A stretch of 64,000 bases of DNA from Kitasatospora aureofaciens (GCF_001188955.3 NZ_JPRF03000017.1:119756-183755); one strand, 5' to 3'. Positions 8,723 to 20,293 are shown, numbered from the stretch's first letter. The notes: a model not told the origin generated them from the letters alone. Numbers and translations: made by a program.

Positions 8723-9063
8723 GCGATCCGCTCCTGTCGGGTTGCGGCGTACGGACGGTGCTGTCCGACGCTGTGTACGCCTTCGTGACGACTCCGTGCC
8801 GGCCCGCCGACGCGCGGCGCTGCGGTGTGGCTCTCCGGCACCAAGGTTCGAGGCGACCTCCGCGGTACGGCCATGAGGGTGGTGGGCCGCCGCGGACCGG
8901 ACGCCTGGGCCATCTTCCCAGACTCGTGCCCGCAGGTCAGCAGGAGCCCGCCAGTCGGGACGTCGCCCGGGGAGGCTCGGCCGGAAGTCGACGGCGGACC
9001 GGGACCCGACCCGCTGGGCTCGGCCGGAAGTCATCGGAAAGGTACGCCCGCTATCCTGCGCCC
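8723..9063. other. fba/dedA divergent promoter region with 16-bp direct repeats
   Basis: This non-coding stretch of 341 bp holds two copies of GGCTCGGCCGGAAGTC (8974-8989 and 9017-9032), possibly a regulator site. A TATCCT -10 box at 9052-9057 leaves only 6 bp before GTG 9064, suggesting a leaderless dedA mRNA. Confidence 0.5.
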
Positions 9064-9798
9064 GTGGACTACAACCAGCTGGCCGTCAACCTGCTCGACG
9101 CCAAATCCCTGATCTCGTCCCTCGGCGCCATAGGGCTGATCGCGATCATCTTCGCGGAGACCGGCCTGCTGGTCGGCTTCTTCTTCCCGGGCGACTCGCT
9201 GCTGATCATCGGAGGTGTCGCCGCCTCGAACGCCGCCTCCTCGGTGCTCGGAGACGGCGCCAAGCTGCCGATCGCCGTCCTGCTCACCGGCTGCCCCGTC
9301 GCGGCGATCGCCGGTGCCCAGCTGGGACACCTGATCGGGGCCAAGGTCGGGCCGAAGATGTTCGACAAGCCCGAGTCGAAGATCTTCCGCCGCGAATACG
9401 TGGTCAAGGCGGAGGAGTACTTCAACAAGTTCGGCTCCGGCAAGGCCGTGGTGCTGGCCCGCTTCATGCCGATCATCCGCACTTTCCTGAACCCGGTCGC
9501 CGGCACCCTGGAGATGCCCGCCAGGACCTTCTTCGTGTGGAACGTCGTCGGCGGCGTGCTCTGGACCGAGTCCATGCTGCTGATCGGCTACTTCTTCGGC
9601 GACGCGCTCGCCCCGGTGATCGACAAGTACCTGATCCCGGCGGTGCTGCTGATCGTGCTGCTGTCGATCTCGCCGATCCTGGTCGAGGTCGTGCGCGAGC
9701 GCCGCAAGAAGAAGGCCGGCCTCGTCGAGGTCCCCGCCGCGGACGCCATGCAGGGCAGCGGCAGCGGCAGCGGCAGCGGGCGGCACCGGCGCGGCTGA
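9064..9798 (+). CDS. DedA family membrane protein
   Basis: This 244-residue polytopic inner-membrane protein of the DedA/SNARE-associated superfamily (PF09335) has a hallmark segment F-F-P-G-D-S-L at about residues 41-47. It also has the RFMPIIRTFLNPVAG amphipathic motif with its essential Arg residues (about 136-150). DedA proteins act as undecaprenyl-phosphate or phospholipid flippases and support proton-motive-force homeostasis. The tail is a Gly-Ser repeat ending RHRRG. GTG 9064 is the start; no leader or SD is evident. It is convergent with pyrE. Confidence 0.9.
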   Translation: MDYNQLAVNLLDAKSLISSLGAIGLIAIIFAETGLLVGFFFPGDSLLIIGGVAASNAASSVLGDGAKLPIAVLLTGCPVAAIAGAQLGHLIGAKVGPKMFDKPESKIFRREYVVKAEEYFNKFGSGKAVVLARFMPIIRTFLNPVAGTLEMPARTFFVWNVVGGVLWTESMLLIGYFFGDALAPVIDKYLIPAVLLIVLLSISPILVEVVRERRKKKAGLVEVPAADAMQGSGSGSGSGRHRRG

Positions 9799-9832
9799 GG
9801 TCCCCGTTCACGGCCTCGCTGCGGATGCTTCG

Positions 9833-9882
9833 AGGGCCGGGTCCCGTTCCACGTGGTTTCACGTGAAACAGGACCCGGCCCT
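9833..9882. terminator. Bidirectional terminator between dedA and pyrE, with parS in its loop
   Basis: A 12-bp stem (AGGGCCGGGTCC, 9833-9844, with 9871-9882) encloses a 26-nt loop. The genes on both sides converge on it. The loop contains the parS dyad at 9856-9869. Confidence 0.75.
9856..9869. other. parS centromere site (ParB binding)
   Basis: GTTTCACGTGAAAC is a perfect 14-bp palindrome matching the Streptomyces ParB-binding consensus. In these linear chromosomes parS sites cluster around oriC, where ParB nucleates segregation complexes. It sits in a non-coding gap between convergent genes. I found no second exact copy in the window. Confidence 0.88.
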
Positions 9883-9922
9883 TCGTCTTGTCCGGGGAGC
9901 CGTATCGGCCGGGGCCGTACGG

Positions 9923-10459
9923 TCAGAGGCCCAGGTCGTCCAGGGTGTACGCGGTCACGTACGGCAGGCCCTGCTCCTCGACGGCGCCCGCGCCACCGCG
10001 CTCGACGATCACCGCGACCCCGACGACGTCGGCGCCCGCCTCACGCAGCGCCTCGACGGCCTGCAGCACCGAGCCACCGGTGGTGGAGGTGTCCTCGACC
10101 GCCAGCACCCGGCGGCCCTTCACCTCCGGGCCCTCGATCCGGCGCTGCAGACCGTGCGCCTTGCCGGTCTTGCGGACCACGAAGGCGTCCAGCTTCTGCC
10201 CGCGCGCGGCGGCGGCGTGCAGCATCGAGGTGGCCACCGGGTCGGCACCCAGGGTCAGACCGCCGACGGCGTCGTACTCCAGGTGCGAGGTCGCGTCCAG
10301 CATCACCCGGCCGACCAGCGGGGCGGCCTCGCCGTCCAGCGTGATCCGGCGAAGGTCGACGTAGTAGTCGGCCTCCTTGCCGGAGGAAAGGGTGACCTTG
10401 CCGTGCACGACGGCCTTGTCCTTGATCTGTGCCAGCAGGGCGTCGCGGTCGTTGCTCAT
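9923..10459 (-). CDS. pyrE: Orotate phosphoribosyltransferase
   Basis: This 178-residue enzyme of de novo pyrimidine synthesis converts orotate plus PRPP to orotidine 5'-monophosphate. The PRPP-binding loop reads VLAVEDTSTTGGSVLQAVE (about residues 119-137). The N-terminal VTLSSGKEADYYVDLR is also characteristic. ATG 10459 is the only start that keeps the conserved N-terminus. It is not clustered with the other pyr genes, as usual in streptomycetes. Confidence 0.96.
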   Translation of the reverse strand: MSNDRDALLAQIKDKAVVHGKVTLSSGKEADYYVDLRRITLDGEAAPLVGRVMLDATSHLEYDAVGGLTLGADPVATSMLHAAAARGQKLDAFVVRKTGKAHGLQRRIEGPEVKGRRVLAVEDTSTTGGSVLQAVEALREAGADVVGVAVIVERGGAGAVEEQGLPYVTAYTLDDLGL

Positions 10460-10561
10460 GAGCGTTCAGTCTAGGCCCCGCCCTCGGCCTCCCGCCTGCG
10501 GGGCGCCGCCGGGGCCACGCCCCGGCAGCCCGTGAAGCGCACCCACGCGGCCGGACACGTC

Positions 10562-11635
10562 CTAGCGGCGGCGCAGCGCCCTGACCAGCACCACGGCCCC
10601 GCCCAGCAGGGCCACCGAGCCACCGATCACCCACGGCACCGCACTGCGACCGCCCGTGCCCGGCACCACGATGCCGCCGGCCTCGCCGCCCCAGCGGGAC
10701 GCCGCCCGGGCCCGCGCGCTGCGGGCCGGCAGCGCCGGGGCGTAGCGGCCGCGCGGCGGGGCGTGGTCCACCTCCTCGGCCGAGCGGCCGACGATGCTGC
10801 GGCGCACCGGGCCGGTGAGCTCCGGCTCGTCCTCGTAGGCGAACAGCGGCTCGGCGGGGAGTTCCTCGGCGACCCCGTCCTGGGGGCCGTCACCGGCGTT
10901 CCCGGCGGCGTCGGCCGAGTCGTCGTGGTCGTCGACGTCGTCCTCCTCGTCCGCGTCGTCGTCGGACGAGCCGGTGGGGAGGCCGAAGCGCTCGGCGTCG
11001 GCGTCGGAGAAGGCGATCAGGTCGGAGAGGTCGTCGTCCAGGTCGTCGCCGGGCTGGTCCTGAAGCTCCTCGATGAAGACGATCTCGGCGTCGGTGCCGG
11101 TCTCGGCTGCGGCGTCGTCCGGGCCCTCGTCGCCGGTCCCGTCCGTGAGTTCCTCGTCGCCCTCCTCCGGGGCGTCCAGGGCGTCGGGGGCGTCCGGGGA
11201 GGTGAGCGCGGTGGCGAAGCGGTCCAGCAGACGGCGACCGGCGGCGTCGAGGGTCTCGGCGTCGAACTCGGCCAGCCGGCCGGTGGCGCTCAGATCGCCC
11301 GTGAAACGAACGGCCGCGGTGCCGTCCTCGGTGCCGTCCGTGACGCTCACCCGTACGGTGGCGGTCGCCTCACCGCTGCCCCGGGCCTCCTGACCCTCGG
11401 CGAGCACGGTGAGCACCCCGTTGCGGCCCTCGATCAGCGACAGCACGCCCTTGAAGGTGATCGTGGAGCCGCCGATCCGCAGCTTCAGTCGCCCGCCGAT
11501 CTCCTCGGCCGGCCCGGCCCCGACCGCGGCCGGCTCGGTGCTCAGCCCGGGCACGCTCCGCGCCAGCAGCGCCGGATCCTGCAAGGCCTGCCGCACCAGC
11601 TCTGCGGACATCGGGACGACAACCTCATGCTCCAT
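10562..11635 (-). CDS. SRPBCC (CoxG-like) domain protein with acidic linker and C-terminal membrane anchor
   Basis: This 357-residue protein has an N-terminal SRPBCC/START-like domain of the CoxG type (about residues 1-155, MEHEVVVPMSAELVRQALQDP). A long, strongly acidic Asp/Glu-rich linker follows (about 155-270). One C-terminal transmembrane helix (about 333-352) ends in ALRRR. CoxG-like domains bind hydrophobic ligands or assist metalloenzyme assembly, but no CO-dehydrogenase genes are nearby. The tail would orient the domain toward the cytoplasm. The ligand is unknown. Confidence 0.8.
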   Translation of the reverse strand: MEHEVVVPMSAELVRQALQDPALLARSVPGLSTEPAAVGAGPAEEIGGRLKLRIGGSTITFKGVLSLIEGRNGVLTVLAEGQEARGSGEATATVRVSVTDGTEDGTAAVRFTGDLSATGRLAEFDAETLDAAGRRLLDRFATALTSPDAPDALDAPEEGDEELTDGTGDEGPDDAAAETGTDAEIVFIEELQDQPGDDLDDDLSDLIAFSDADAERFGLPTGSSDDDADEEDDVDDHDDSADAAGNAGDGPQDGVAEELPAEPLFAYEDEPELTGPVRRSIVGRSAEEVDHAPPRGRYAPALPARSARARAASRWGGEAGGIVVPGTGGRSAVPWVIGGSVALLGGAVVLVRALRRR

Positions 11636-11952
11636 GCCACGGAGCCTACCGACTGGGCCCCGCCCGGTCCCTACCCACCACCGCCCGACTTTCCGTCACC
11701 ACCCGCCTCACCACCCTCCGCCCGGCTCGCCACCGTGGCCCTCATCCCCCTCGGCCTGCGCCCGCCGCCCTTCTCCGTCGGCGCGGCCCGCTTCCCGGCG
11801 CTTCCGCCCGCCGAACCGCGCTGCCGGGGTGGCCTTCCTCCTGGCCTGCTGCTCGCCGGGCCGTCCCGTCCGGGTGGTCTTCTCCCCGCCTTCGCTCCCT
11901 GCTTGCCGCCTCCTCCCGTCGGGGCGGCCCCCTTCACCCCCGCCTCCTCCCG
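11636..11952. other. Intergenic, low-complexity pyrimidine-rich spacer
   Basis: I see no supportable gene in these 317 bp. The upper strand is a C/T-rich stretch of CCG- and CTC-type repeats between two leftward genes. The only open frames are compositional (Gly/Arg/Pro-rich). Confidence 0.5.
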
Positions 11953-13620
11953 TCAGCGGGGCCCGAGGAGCGTGAGCGGGGCCGGGGGGCGGGGCGGGCG
12001 GAGGGTGGTGAGGCGGATGGTGGAGCTGCGGAGGGTGTCCGGGGTGAGGGCGCGTGGCGGTGGGGCGTCGTCGGCGAGGGCGAGCGGGGGCGGGGTGGCG
12101 GCGGCGAGCAGGAAGTCCTGCGTGGCGTCCGGCGGGCCCGGGCGGCAGGTTGCCCTCGCGCTGCCCTGGACGGCGTACGGGGTGGTCCGCAGTCCGGCGG
12201 CCCGCAGCCCCGCCTCGATCTGCCACAGGCCGCTTCCGCCCGCGTCCCCGTCCGCACCCCCGCTCCCGCCTTCTCCGCCGCGGACGGCGATCCGGCCGTC
12301 GGGGGCGAGCAGCCGGGCGGCGAGGCCGTAGAACTCCTCGGAGTGGAACTTGACCGGCCCGCCGTCGGAGGGCGCGGGCAGGTCGGCGAGCACCACGTCG
12401 TACTCCTCGGCGGGCGCGCTGCGCAGCCAGGCCATCGGGTCGGCGGCGGTGGTACGGACCCGGGGGTCGTCCAGGGAGTGGCCGTTGAGGGTGGCGAGCC
12501 CGGGGTCGGTGCCGGCGAGCCGGGGGAGGGCCGGGTCGGCGTCGACCAGCCGGACGGAGCGGACGCCGCGGTGCCGCAGTACCTCCCGCAGGGCGAGGCC
12601 GTCGCCGCCGCCGAGCAGCAGGACCCGGGAGTCGGGCCCGGCGGCCAGGGCGGGGTGGACGAGCGCCTCGCTGCCCCGGTACTCGTCGGGCCCGCAGACC
12701 GCGAGCCGTCCGTCGAGGTAGAGCCGGAGCGGGCCGTCGGCGGGGCCGGTGAGCACGATCTCCTGGTACCGGCTGCGGGTGGCGTAGCGGACCTGGTCGC
12801 CGTAGAGGGCGTGCCGGGCGGCGTGTTCGATGCGGTCGGAGCCCACGGCGGCGGCCGCGAGCACGGCGAGGACGAGGGTGCAGCCGCCCCAGAGCAGCCG
12901 TCGTATCCGGGGGGCGGGTTCCTCGCGAAAGAGCCAGAGCACCACGGCGGCCCCGGCGACGGCGTTGACCGCGCCGGTGAGCAGCGCGCCGTCGCCGGGG
13001 CCGAGCCGGGGGAGCATCAGGAAGGGGAAGGCGAGGCCGCCGATCAGCGCGCCCACGTAGTCGGCGGCGAACAGGTCGGCGACCGCGCGTCCGGCGTCCT
13101 CGCGTCGGATCCGTTGGATGAGGGTCATCAGCAGCGGGATCTCGGCGCCGATGAGGATGCCGATGAGGCAGGTGAGGCCGACCATCGCGGCCTGGTAGCG
13201 GCCGATCCAGGCCCAGCAGGAGTAGAGGGCGAGGACGGAGAGCCCGCCGGTGAGCGCGAGGGCGCATTCGACCAGGGCGAAGGCGGTCGCGGGGCGGCGG
13301 GTGAGCCGCTTGGCGAGCAGTGAGCCGAGGCCCATCGCGAACACCATGACGGACAGTACGACGGACGTTTGGGTGACGGTGTCCCCGAGGAGGTAGTCGC
13401 CGAGCGCCACGAGTTCGAGCTCGTAGACGAGTCCGCAGGCCGCGCAGACGAACGCGGCCAGCAGGACGGCGAGCCGGGCGAGCCGGGGGCGGGAGCGCAG
13501 CCGGGAGCGACGGCGGGCGGGCAGGGGGATGAGGCTTCGCCCGGGCAGGGGTGGGGTGCCGTCGTCGAGGTCCACTTGCGGGTGTGCGGGCGGACCGGCC
13601 GGATGGTTGATCACGAACAA
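11953..13620 (-). CDS. Membrane-fused spermidine-synthase-like protein, catalytic Asp replaced
   Basis: This 555-residue protein has about seven transmembrane helices in its N-terminal half (about residues 48-280). An aminopropyltransferase Rossmann domain follows, with the decarboxy-AdoMet-binding loop LLLGGGDGLALRE near residue 335. In polyamine synthases the next active-site motif is D-x-x-D-P, whose second Asp is the catalytic base. Here it reads ADLPAPSD near residue 411, so the catalytic Asp is Ala. Aminopropyl transfer is therefore doubtful. It lies 148 bp downstream of a DUF2617 gene, a usual neighbour. ATG 13620 was chosen; start choice upstream of the first helix is uncertain. Confidence 0.85.
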   Translation of the reverse strand: MFVINHPAGPPAHPQVDLDDGTPPLPGRSLIPLPARRRSRLRSRPRLARLAVLLAAFVCAACGLVYELELVALGDYLLGDTVTQTSVVLSVMVFAMGLGSLLAKRLTRRPATAFALVECALALTGGLSVLALYSCWAWIGRYQAAMVGLTCLIGILIGAEIPLLMTLIQRIRREDAGRAVADLFAADYVGALIGGLAFPFLMLPRLGPGDGALLTGAVNAVAGAAVVLWLFREEPAPRIRRLLWGGCTLVLAVLAAAAVGSDRIEHAARHALYGDQVRYATRSRYQEIVLTGPADGPLRLYLDGRLAVCGPDEYRGSEALVHPALAAGPDSRVLLLGGGDGLALREVLRHRGVRSVRLVDADPALPRLAGTDPGLATLNGHSLDDPRVRTTAADPMAWLRSAPAEEYDVVLADLPAPSDGGPVKFHSEEFYGLAARLLAPDGRIAVRGGEGGSGGADGDAGGSGLWQIEAGLRAAGLRTTPYAVQGSARATCRPGPPDATQDFLLAAATPPPLALADDAPPPRALTPDTLRSSTIRLTTLRPPRPPAPLTLLGPR

Positions 13621-13768
13621 ACGCTAGGGGACGTGCGGGACGGATAGCTGCGCCCATCCGACGGACAGTGAGTGCCGTCCGATTGACGAATCGTTCCTGC
13701 GTGCGATTCATCGGCTTGTGCTGGGTAGCGTATGGCCGGGCAGACGGTCCCGCCCAGCTCGTCGGCCC

Positions 13769-14296
13769 TCATGGCCCCGACACCACCAGCGAGGATCGGG
13801 TGCAGACCAGCTGCCCCTCCTGCGGGTAGGCGTGCCAGGTCCGCCAGAGCAGCCGGTCAGGGCCGCCCTGGGTGACGAGTGCGGTGAAGGCGCTCGGGTC
13901 GCCCGGGAAGACCCCGGCGAGGCCGCGCGGATGGCCCTCGACCAGGGCCAGCAGCTCCTGGGCGCGGGCCGCGAAGTCGTGCGGCGGCAGCGCCTCGATC
14001 CGGGCGGCGAACTCGTACTCCCAGCCGCCGACCTGTTTGGCCACCCGGGCGGGCAGCGGGGTGCGGCGGCCGGGCAGGCAGGCGACGGTCTCCAGGCAGT
14101 CGCCGGGGCCGGCCGAGATCACCACCTGGTGCGAGGCGCCCAGCAGCCGCAGCTGGAGGGTGCCGGAGGCGCCGGGGCGGCCGCCGTCGAGTCTCAGGTC
14201 GCGGACGGCGAGAGCGGGCAGCGGGTCGCCGCCGAGGCACCAGGCCAGGTCACCGGCGCGGGTGTCCGTGTAGGAGGTCTGCAGTGTGGTGAGCAT
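13769..14296 (-). CDS. DUF2617 family protein
   Basis: This 175-residue soluble protein (MLTTLQTSYTDTRAGDLAWCL) belongs to the actinobacterial DUF2617 family of unknown function. Members are usually encoded next to membrane spermidine-synthase homologues, as here. Conserved features include the central GWEYEFAARIEALPP and C-terminal WHAYPQEGQLV. The other genes common in such clusters (DUF350, DUF4178, DUF4247) are absent from this locus. Confidence 0.85.
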   Translation of the reverse strand: MLTTLQTSYTDTRAGDLAWCLGGDPLPALAVRDLRLDGGRPGASGTLQLRLLGASHQVVISAGPGDCLETVACLPGRRTPLPARVAKQVGGWEYEFAARIEALPPHDFAARAQELLALVEGHPRGLAGVFPGDPSAFTALVTQGGPDRLLWRTWHAYPQEGQLVCTRSSLVVSGP

Positions 14297-14933
14297 GCTC
14301 GGCTCCGCGTTTCAGCTCCGTGCGCGCCCGCCGAGCAGCAGCGAGTAGGCCTAGGCGATGGCGAGGCTGTTCGTGGCTGTGCGGCCCTGGGCGCGGCCGA
14401 CCGTGGAAGGAAGGATTCCGGCTGGAGATTCAGCAGCAGAGAAGCATGAATACGCCGGGCCCGTCGGGGATTTACCCAACTTTGTGAAGCATTCACCGTT
14501 TCGAGCACCCCTGCTTCCCGGCTCTGATCGACCCGGTGTGCGACTTTGCACAGCGCGCGCCCCTGTCACCGGCCTGTGCGCCGTGCGCGCTGGTTGTGCA
14601 CTCTTCGCGCGCTCCACGCGCCGCAGCCCGCCACGCGCAGGCGTGGAGGACGGCCGGACGTGCCCGACGGGTCGCCGAATTTGCCTCACTGGCAGTAAAG
14701 AAGCATGTCGCTCATGGGAGTTGAGTATTGATCAGAACTGGCGTCGGAACCATGACCCCCCCGTTCGAGGGGGCGCGCGAAACCTCCGCCAGCGCCGTAG
14801 ACGCGCAACCCGCTCCAGAAGCCCCCGGCCCCTCTGCACAAACCCGCCCCGGCTGGGCTAGCGCGGCCCCGCGGAAGGCGGCCGCACCGCCAAGTGCGGT
14901 CGCTTGTAAGGCACTTGCCGCAGCGGTCGCCCC
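14297..14933. other. Intergenic region upstream of DUF2617 gene
   Basis: I cannot support a gene in these 637 bp; open frames here lack third-position G/C bias and ribosome-binding sites. It should contain the promoter of the leftward DUF2617/spermidine-synthase pair and the 3' end of the aminotransferase transcript. A small hairpin (CCGCAC/GTGCGG, 14882-14899) lies 35 bp past the aminotransferase stop. Confidence 0.4.
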
Positions 14934-16094
14934 TCAGAGCCGTTGGAGGCGGGTAACCGCTTCGGTCAGCACCTCGTCCTTCTTGCAGAAGGTGAAGCGG
15001 ACGAGGCTGCGGCCCGCGTCGGTGTTGTCGTAGAAGACGGCGTTGGGGATGGCGACCACGCCGCAGCGTTCCGGCAGGGAGCGGCAGAAGTCGATGCCGT
15101 CCTTCTCGCCGAGCGGGGTGATGTCGGTGGTGATGAAGTAGGTGCCCTCGGGGGTGAAGGCGCGGAACCCGGCCGCGGTGAGCCCGTCGAGCAGCAGGTC
15201 GCGCTTGCGGAGCAGGTCGGTGCGCAGGGTGCGGAAGTAGTCGTCGGGCAGTCGGAGGGCTTCGGCGACGGCGTACTGGAAGGGCCCGGCGCTGACGTAG
15301 GTCAGGTACTGCTTGGCGGTGCGGACGGCGGAGACCAGCGCGGGGCTCGCGGTGACCCAGCCGACCTTCCAGCCGGTGAAGGAGAAGGTCTTGCCGGCGG
15401 AGGAGATGGTGACGGTGCGCTCGCGCATGCCGGGGAGGGCGGCGAGCGGGTGGTGGGTGGCGCCGAAGACCAGGTGTTCGTAGACCTCGTCGGTGATCAC
15501 CAGCAGGTCGTGCTCGACGGCGAGGGCGGCGATCGCGGCCAGTTCCCCGGGGGCGAGGACGGTACCGGTGGGGTTGTGCGGGGTGTTGATCAGCAGCAAC
15601 CGGGTGCGCGGTGTGATCAGGGCGCGCAGCTCGTCCAGGTCGGGGCGGAAGTGCGGGGCCCGGAGGGTGAGCGGGCGGCGGGTGGCGCCGGCCATGGCGA
15701 TGCAGGCGGCGTAGGAGTCGTAGAAGGGCTCCAGGGCGATCACCTCGTCGCCGGGCTCCAGCAGGGCGAGCAGGGCGGCGGCGATGGCCTCGGTGGCGCC
15801 GGCGGTGACCAGGACCTCGGTGTCCGGGTCGTAGGTCAGGCCGTGGAAGCGCTGCTGGTGCTCGGCGATGGCGTGCCGCAGTTCGGGGATGCCGGGGCCG
15901 GGCGGGTACTGGTTGCCGCGGCCCTCGCGCAGGGCGCGTACGGCGGCCTCGCGGACCTCCTCGGGGCCGTCGGTGTCCGGGAAGCCCTGGCCGAGGTTGA
16001 TCGAGCCGGTGGCCGTGGCCAGGGCGGACATCTCGGCGAAGATCGTCGTGCCCATCCCGGCCAGTCGGCGGTTCAGCAGCGGCCTGGTACCCAT
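14934..16094 (-). CDS. Class I/II pyridoxal-phosphate aminotransferase
   Basis: This 386-residue fold-type I aminotransferase has the substrate-Arg region NLGQGFPDTDGP, NTPHNPTGTVL, the cofactor-binding ITDEVYEHLVF and the Schiff-base lysine in SSAGKTFSFTGWKVGW. It is closest in pattern to the YbdL/DapC/kynurenine-transaminase group (methionine or N-succinyl-diaminopimelate aminotransferases). The substrate cannot be fixed from sequence. ATG 16094 starts at MGTRPLLNRRL, and the SD-like GAGGAGCC lies just upstream. Confidence 0.9.
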   Translation of the reverse strand: MGTRPLLNRRLAGMGTTIFAEMSALATATGSINLGQGFPDTDGPEEVREAAVRALREGRGNQYPPGPGIPELRHAIAEHQQRFHGLTYDPDTEVLVTAGATEAIAAALLALLEPGDEVIALEPFYDSYAACIAMAGATRRPLTLRAPHFRPDLDELRALITPRTRLLLINTPHNPTGTVLAPGELAAIAALAVEHDLLVITDEVYEHLVFGATHHPLAALPGMRERTVTISSAGKTFSFTGWKVGWVTASPALVSAVRTAKQYLTYVSAGPFQYAVAEALRLPDDYFRTLRTDLLRKRDLLLDGLTAAGFRAFTPEGTYFITTDITPLGEKDGIDFCRSLPERCGVVAIPNAVFYDNTDAGRSLVRFTFCKKDEVLTEAVTRLQRL

Positions 16095-16217
16095 CGGTGG
16101 CTCCTCACGGCTCGTCGTCAGGGCCATCCTGGGGCAGCCGGGGGCCGGGGACAAGGACGGCCCGGCCGCCCGGACGTACCGGGGGTCGGGCCGCGGGGTG
16201 CGTGCCGGGGGCCGGGA

Positions 16218-16772
16218 TCAGGCCTCCTCGCCGTCCTCGCCCTCGCCGTCCTCGCCCTCGATCTCGTTCTGCAGGCCCAGGCGCTCGACGATCCACTGCT
16301 CGAAGCCGACCGCGGCCTGGGTCCAGTTCGCCGTGGTGGTGACGAAGTAGTCCAGGTTGACGCCGGTGCCGACGATCATCTGGGCCTCGCCGATCAGGCG
16401 GACCACGCCGTCCTCGTGGGTGTGGGTGTAGACCTTGGGCCAGAGGGTCTCCCGGTTCCACTCGTCGATCAGGTCGAGGATCTCGCCCTTCTTCTCCAGC
16501 GGGTACGCGCGGTCGTAGAAGGCGCGCACCGCGAAGAGCTCCTTCTGCTCGCCGCGGAACATGTAGTAGACGCGGAAGCCCTCCCAGGGGGCGGTGAGGT
16601 CGCCCTCCTCGTCCACGACGTGCTTGAGCTGCATCTGGTCGAGCAGCTGGGTGACCAGGGCCTGGTCCGGGACGATGATCGGCGGAGGGCCGGCCGGCCG
16701 GCCGCCCTGGCCGCCGGGCTGGCCGCCCTGGGGCACGCCGAACGAGGGGATGGACGACGGGTCGATGCTCAT
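16218..16772 (-). CDS. YbjN domain-containing protein
   Basis: This 184-residue protein has a Pro/Gly-rich N-terminus (about residues 1-35) and a YbjN-type sensory-transduction-like domain (about 36-165, with GFRVYYMFRGEQKELFAVRAFYD). An acidic tail (EGEDGEGEDGEEA) ends the chain. YbjN-fold proteins resemble type III secretion chaperones and are thought to act in protein interaction. The actinobacterial role is unknown. It lies 123 bp upstream of the aminotransferase and could be co-transcribed. ATG 16772 is preceded by AAGAGGACCCCC. Confidence 0.83.
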   Translation of the reverse strand: MSIDPSSIPSFGVPQGGQPGGQGGRPAGPPPIIVPDQALVTQLLDQMQLKHVVDEEGDLTAPWEGFRVYYMFRGEQKELFAVRAFYDRAYPLEKKGEILDLIDEWNRETLWPKVYTHTHEDGVVRLIGEAQMIVGTGVNLDYFVTTTANWTQAAVGFEQWIVERLGLQNEIEGEDGEGEDGEEA

Positions 16773-17185
16773 GGGGGTCCTCTTCCTCAGTGCACGTGGT
16801 GGCCGGCAATGAGAGGCCGCCCTTTCCACCTCCCATCCTGCCTCATTCGGGGCTCCGCTCACAGGGGCGCCGAGGGGCGCGTCGATCTTCGTTCCGGGGC
16901 GCCGCCGGGGCGCGCGGGGGCCTTCGTCACCCACGGTGTCCGGGCGGCCGTCGGCCCGCCGTCACCCCTCCGCCACCCCGTCGTCCCGTACGCCTGACCG
17001 GCGCTCGGCTCACCGCTCGCCCGGCCGCGCGCCCGGCGCTCGCGTGAGCCAAGTCACGTGCCCGGCGCACGGTTTCGCCTGCCGTGCGGGCCGGATGCGG
17101 TTAGCGTGCGACGGAACTCACCGGGAGGCAAAGTTCTTTTTTACCGGGCGAGTTGAGGTGGTTCGAACCGAAGGGGGGAGCAGTG
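16773..17185. other. Divergent promoter region of YbjN gene and small HTH gene
   Basis: No gene is supported in these 413 bp. An SD (AAGGGGGGAG, 17171-17180) for the rightward HTH gene lies at its right end. A short A/T-rich tract (AAAGTTCTTTTTTACC, 17130-17145) lies about 40 bp before the ATG and could hold its promoter. Confidence 0.4.
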
Positions 17186-17467
17186 ATGGAGCGTACGGTG
17201 ACCGCGGAGGGCGCCTCGCTCGGGACGCTGCTGCGGAACATCCGACTGGACCGGGGGATGACGCAGGAGCAGTTGGGCGAGGCGTCGGGGCTGAGCGTGC
17301 GGTCGATCCGCGACCTGGAGCGGGGAGTGTGCTGCCCGCGGGTGTCCACGCTGCGGCTGCTCACCCAGACGTGGAACCTGCCGGCGCCCCAGGGGGCCGA
17401 GCTGCACCGGCTGGCGCGCGCGTGGCGGGACCGCTCGCGGCGGCAGCGGCGGGCAGTGCCGGACTAG
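17186..17467 (+). CDS. Small XRE-family helix-turn-helix DNA-binding protein
   Basis: This 93-residue protein has a single HTH_3 domain (about residues 11-66, with LRNIRLDRGMTQEQLGEASG then LSVRSIRDLERG). A short Arg-rich tail follows, with no effector domain. It looks like the detached N-terminal DNA-binding module of larger AfsR/NB-ARC type regulators. ATG 17186 has a strong SD (AAGGGGGGAG). It is isolated and convergent with clpB, and its targets are unknown. Confidence 0.85.
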   Translation: MERTVTAEGASLGTLLRNIRLDRGMTQEQLGEASGLSVRSIRDLERGVCCPRVSTLRLLTQTWNLPAPQGAELHRLARAWRDRSRRQRRAVPD

Positions 17468-17491
17468 CGGACGCTCACACCGGAGCGGCCT

Positions 17492-17563
17492 CTCCCGCGA
17501 GAGCGGTCCGTCGCACGGAAGCGGTCCGCCACACGGAAGCCGTCCGTCCCGCGAAAGCGGTAC
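17492..17563. repeat. 4 x 18-bp degenerate tandem repeat
   Basis: Four consecutive 18-bp units (17492-17509, 17510-17527, 17528-17545, 17546-17563) share the pattern (C/G)TCCCGCG(A/G)AAGCGGTCC with substitutions only and no indels. They lie 25 bp past the HTH stop and run straight into the terminator. Confidence 0.85.
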
Positions 17564-17600
17564 GGGCCGCTCCCTTCGCCTGTGCGAGGGAGCGGCCCGT
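17562..17600. terminator. Bidirectional terminator between HTH gene and clpB
   Basis: A 13-bp GC-rich stem (ACGGGCCGCTCCC, 17562-17574, with 17588-17600) lies between convergent genes, 16 bp beyond the clpB stop. Confidence 0.8.
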
Positions 17601-17615
17601 GCGACGGCGCGGCTG

Positions 17616-20237
<2,622 letters not shown>

Positions 20238-20293
20238 TGGTGGGGGATCCTCCCTCGTCGTCCTTCACTGCTGCTGCGTACAGCATGCACTAA

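Noticed and set aside
14358..14861. Rightward frames in the 14.3-14.9 kb gap
   Set aside because: Composition switches between frames, third positions are not G/C-biased and no ribosome-binding site or family is seen.
17492..17563. 18-bp repeat array as a CRISPR
   Set aside because: Units are directly adjacent with no spacers and no cas genes are present.
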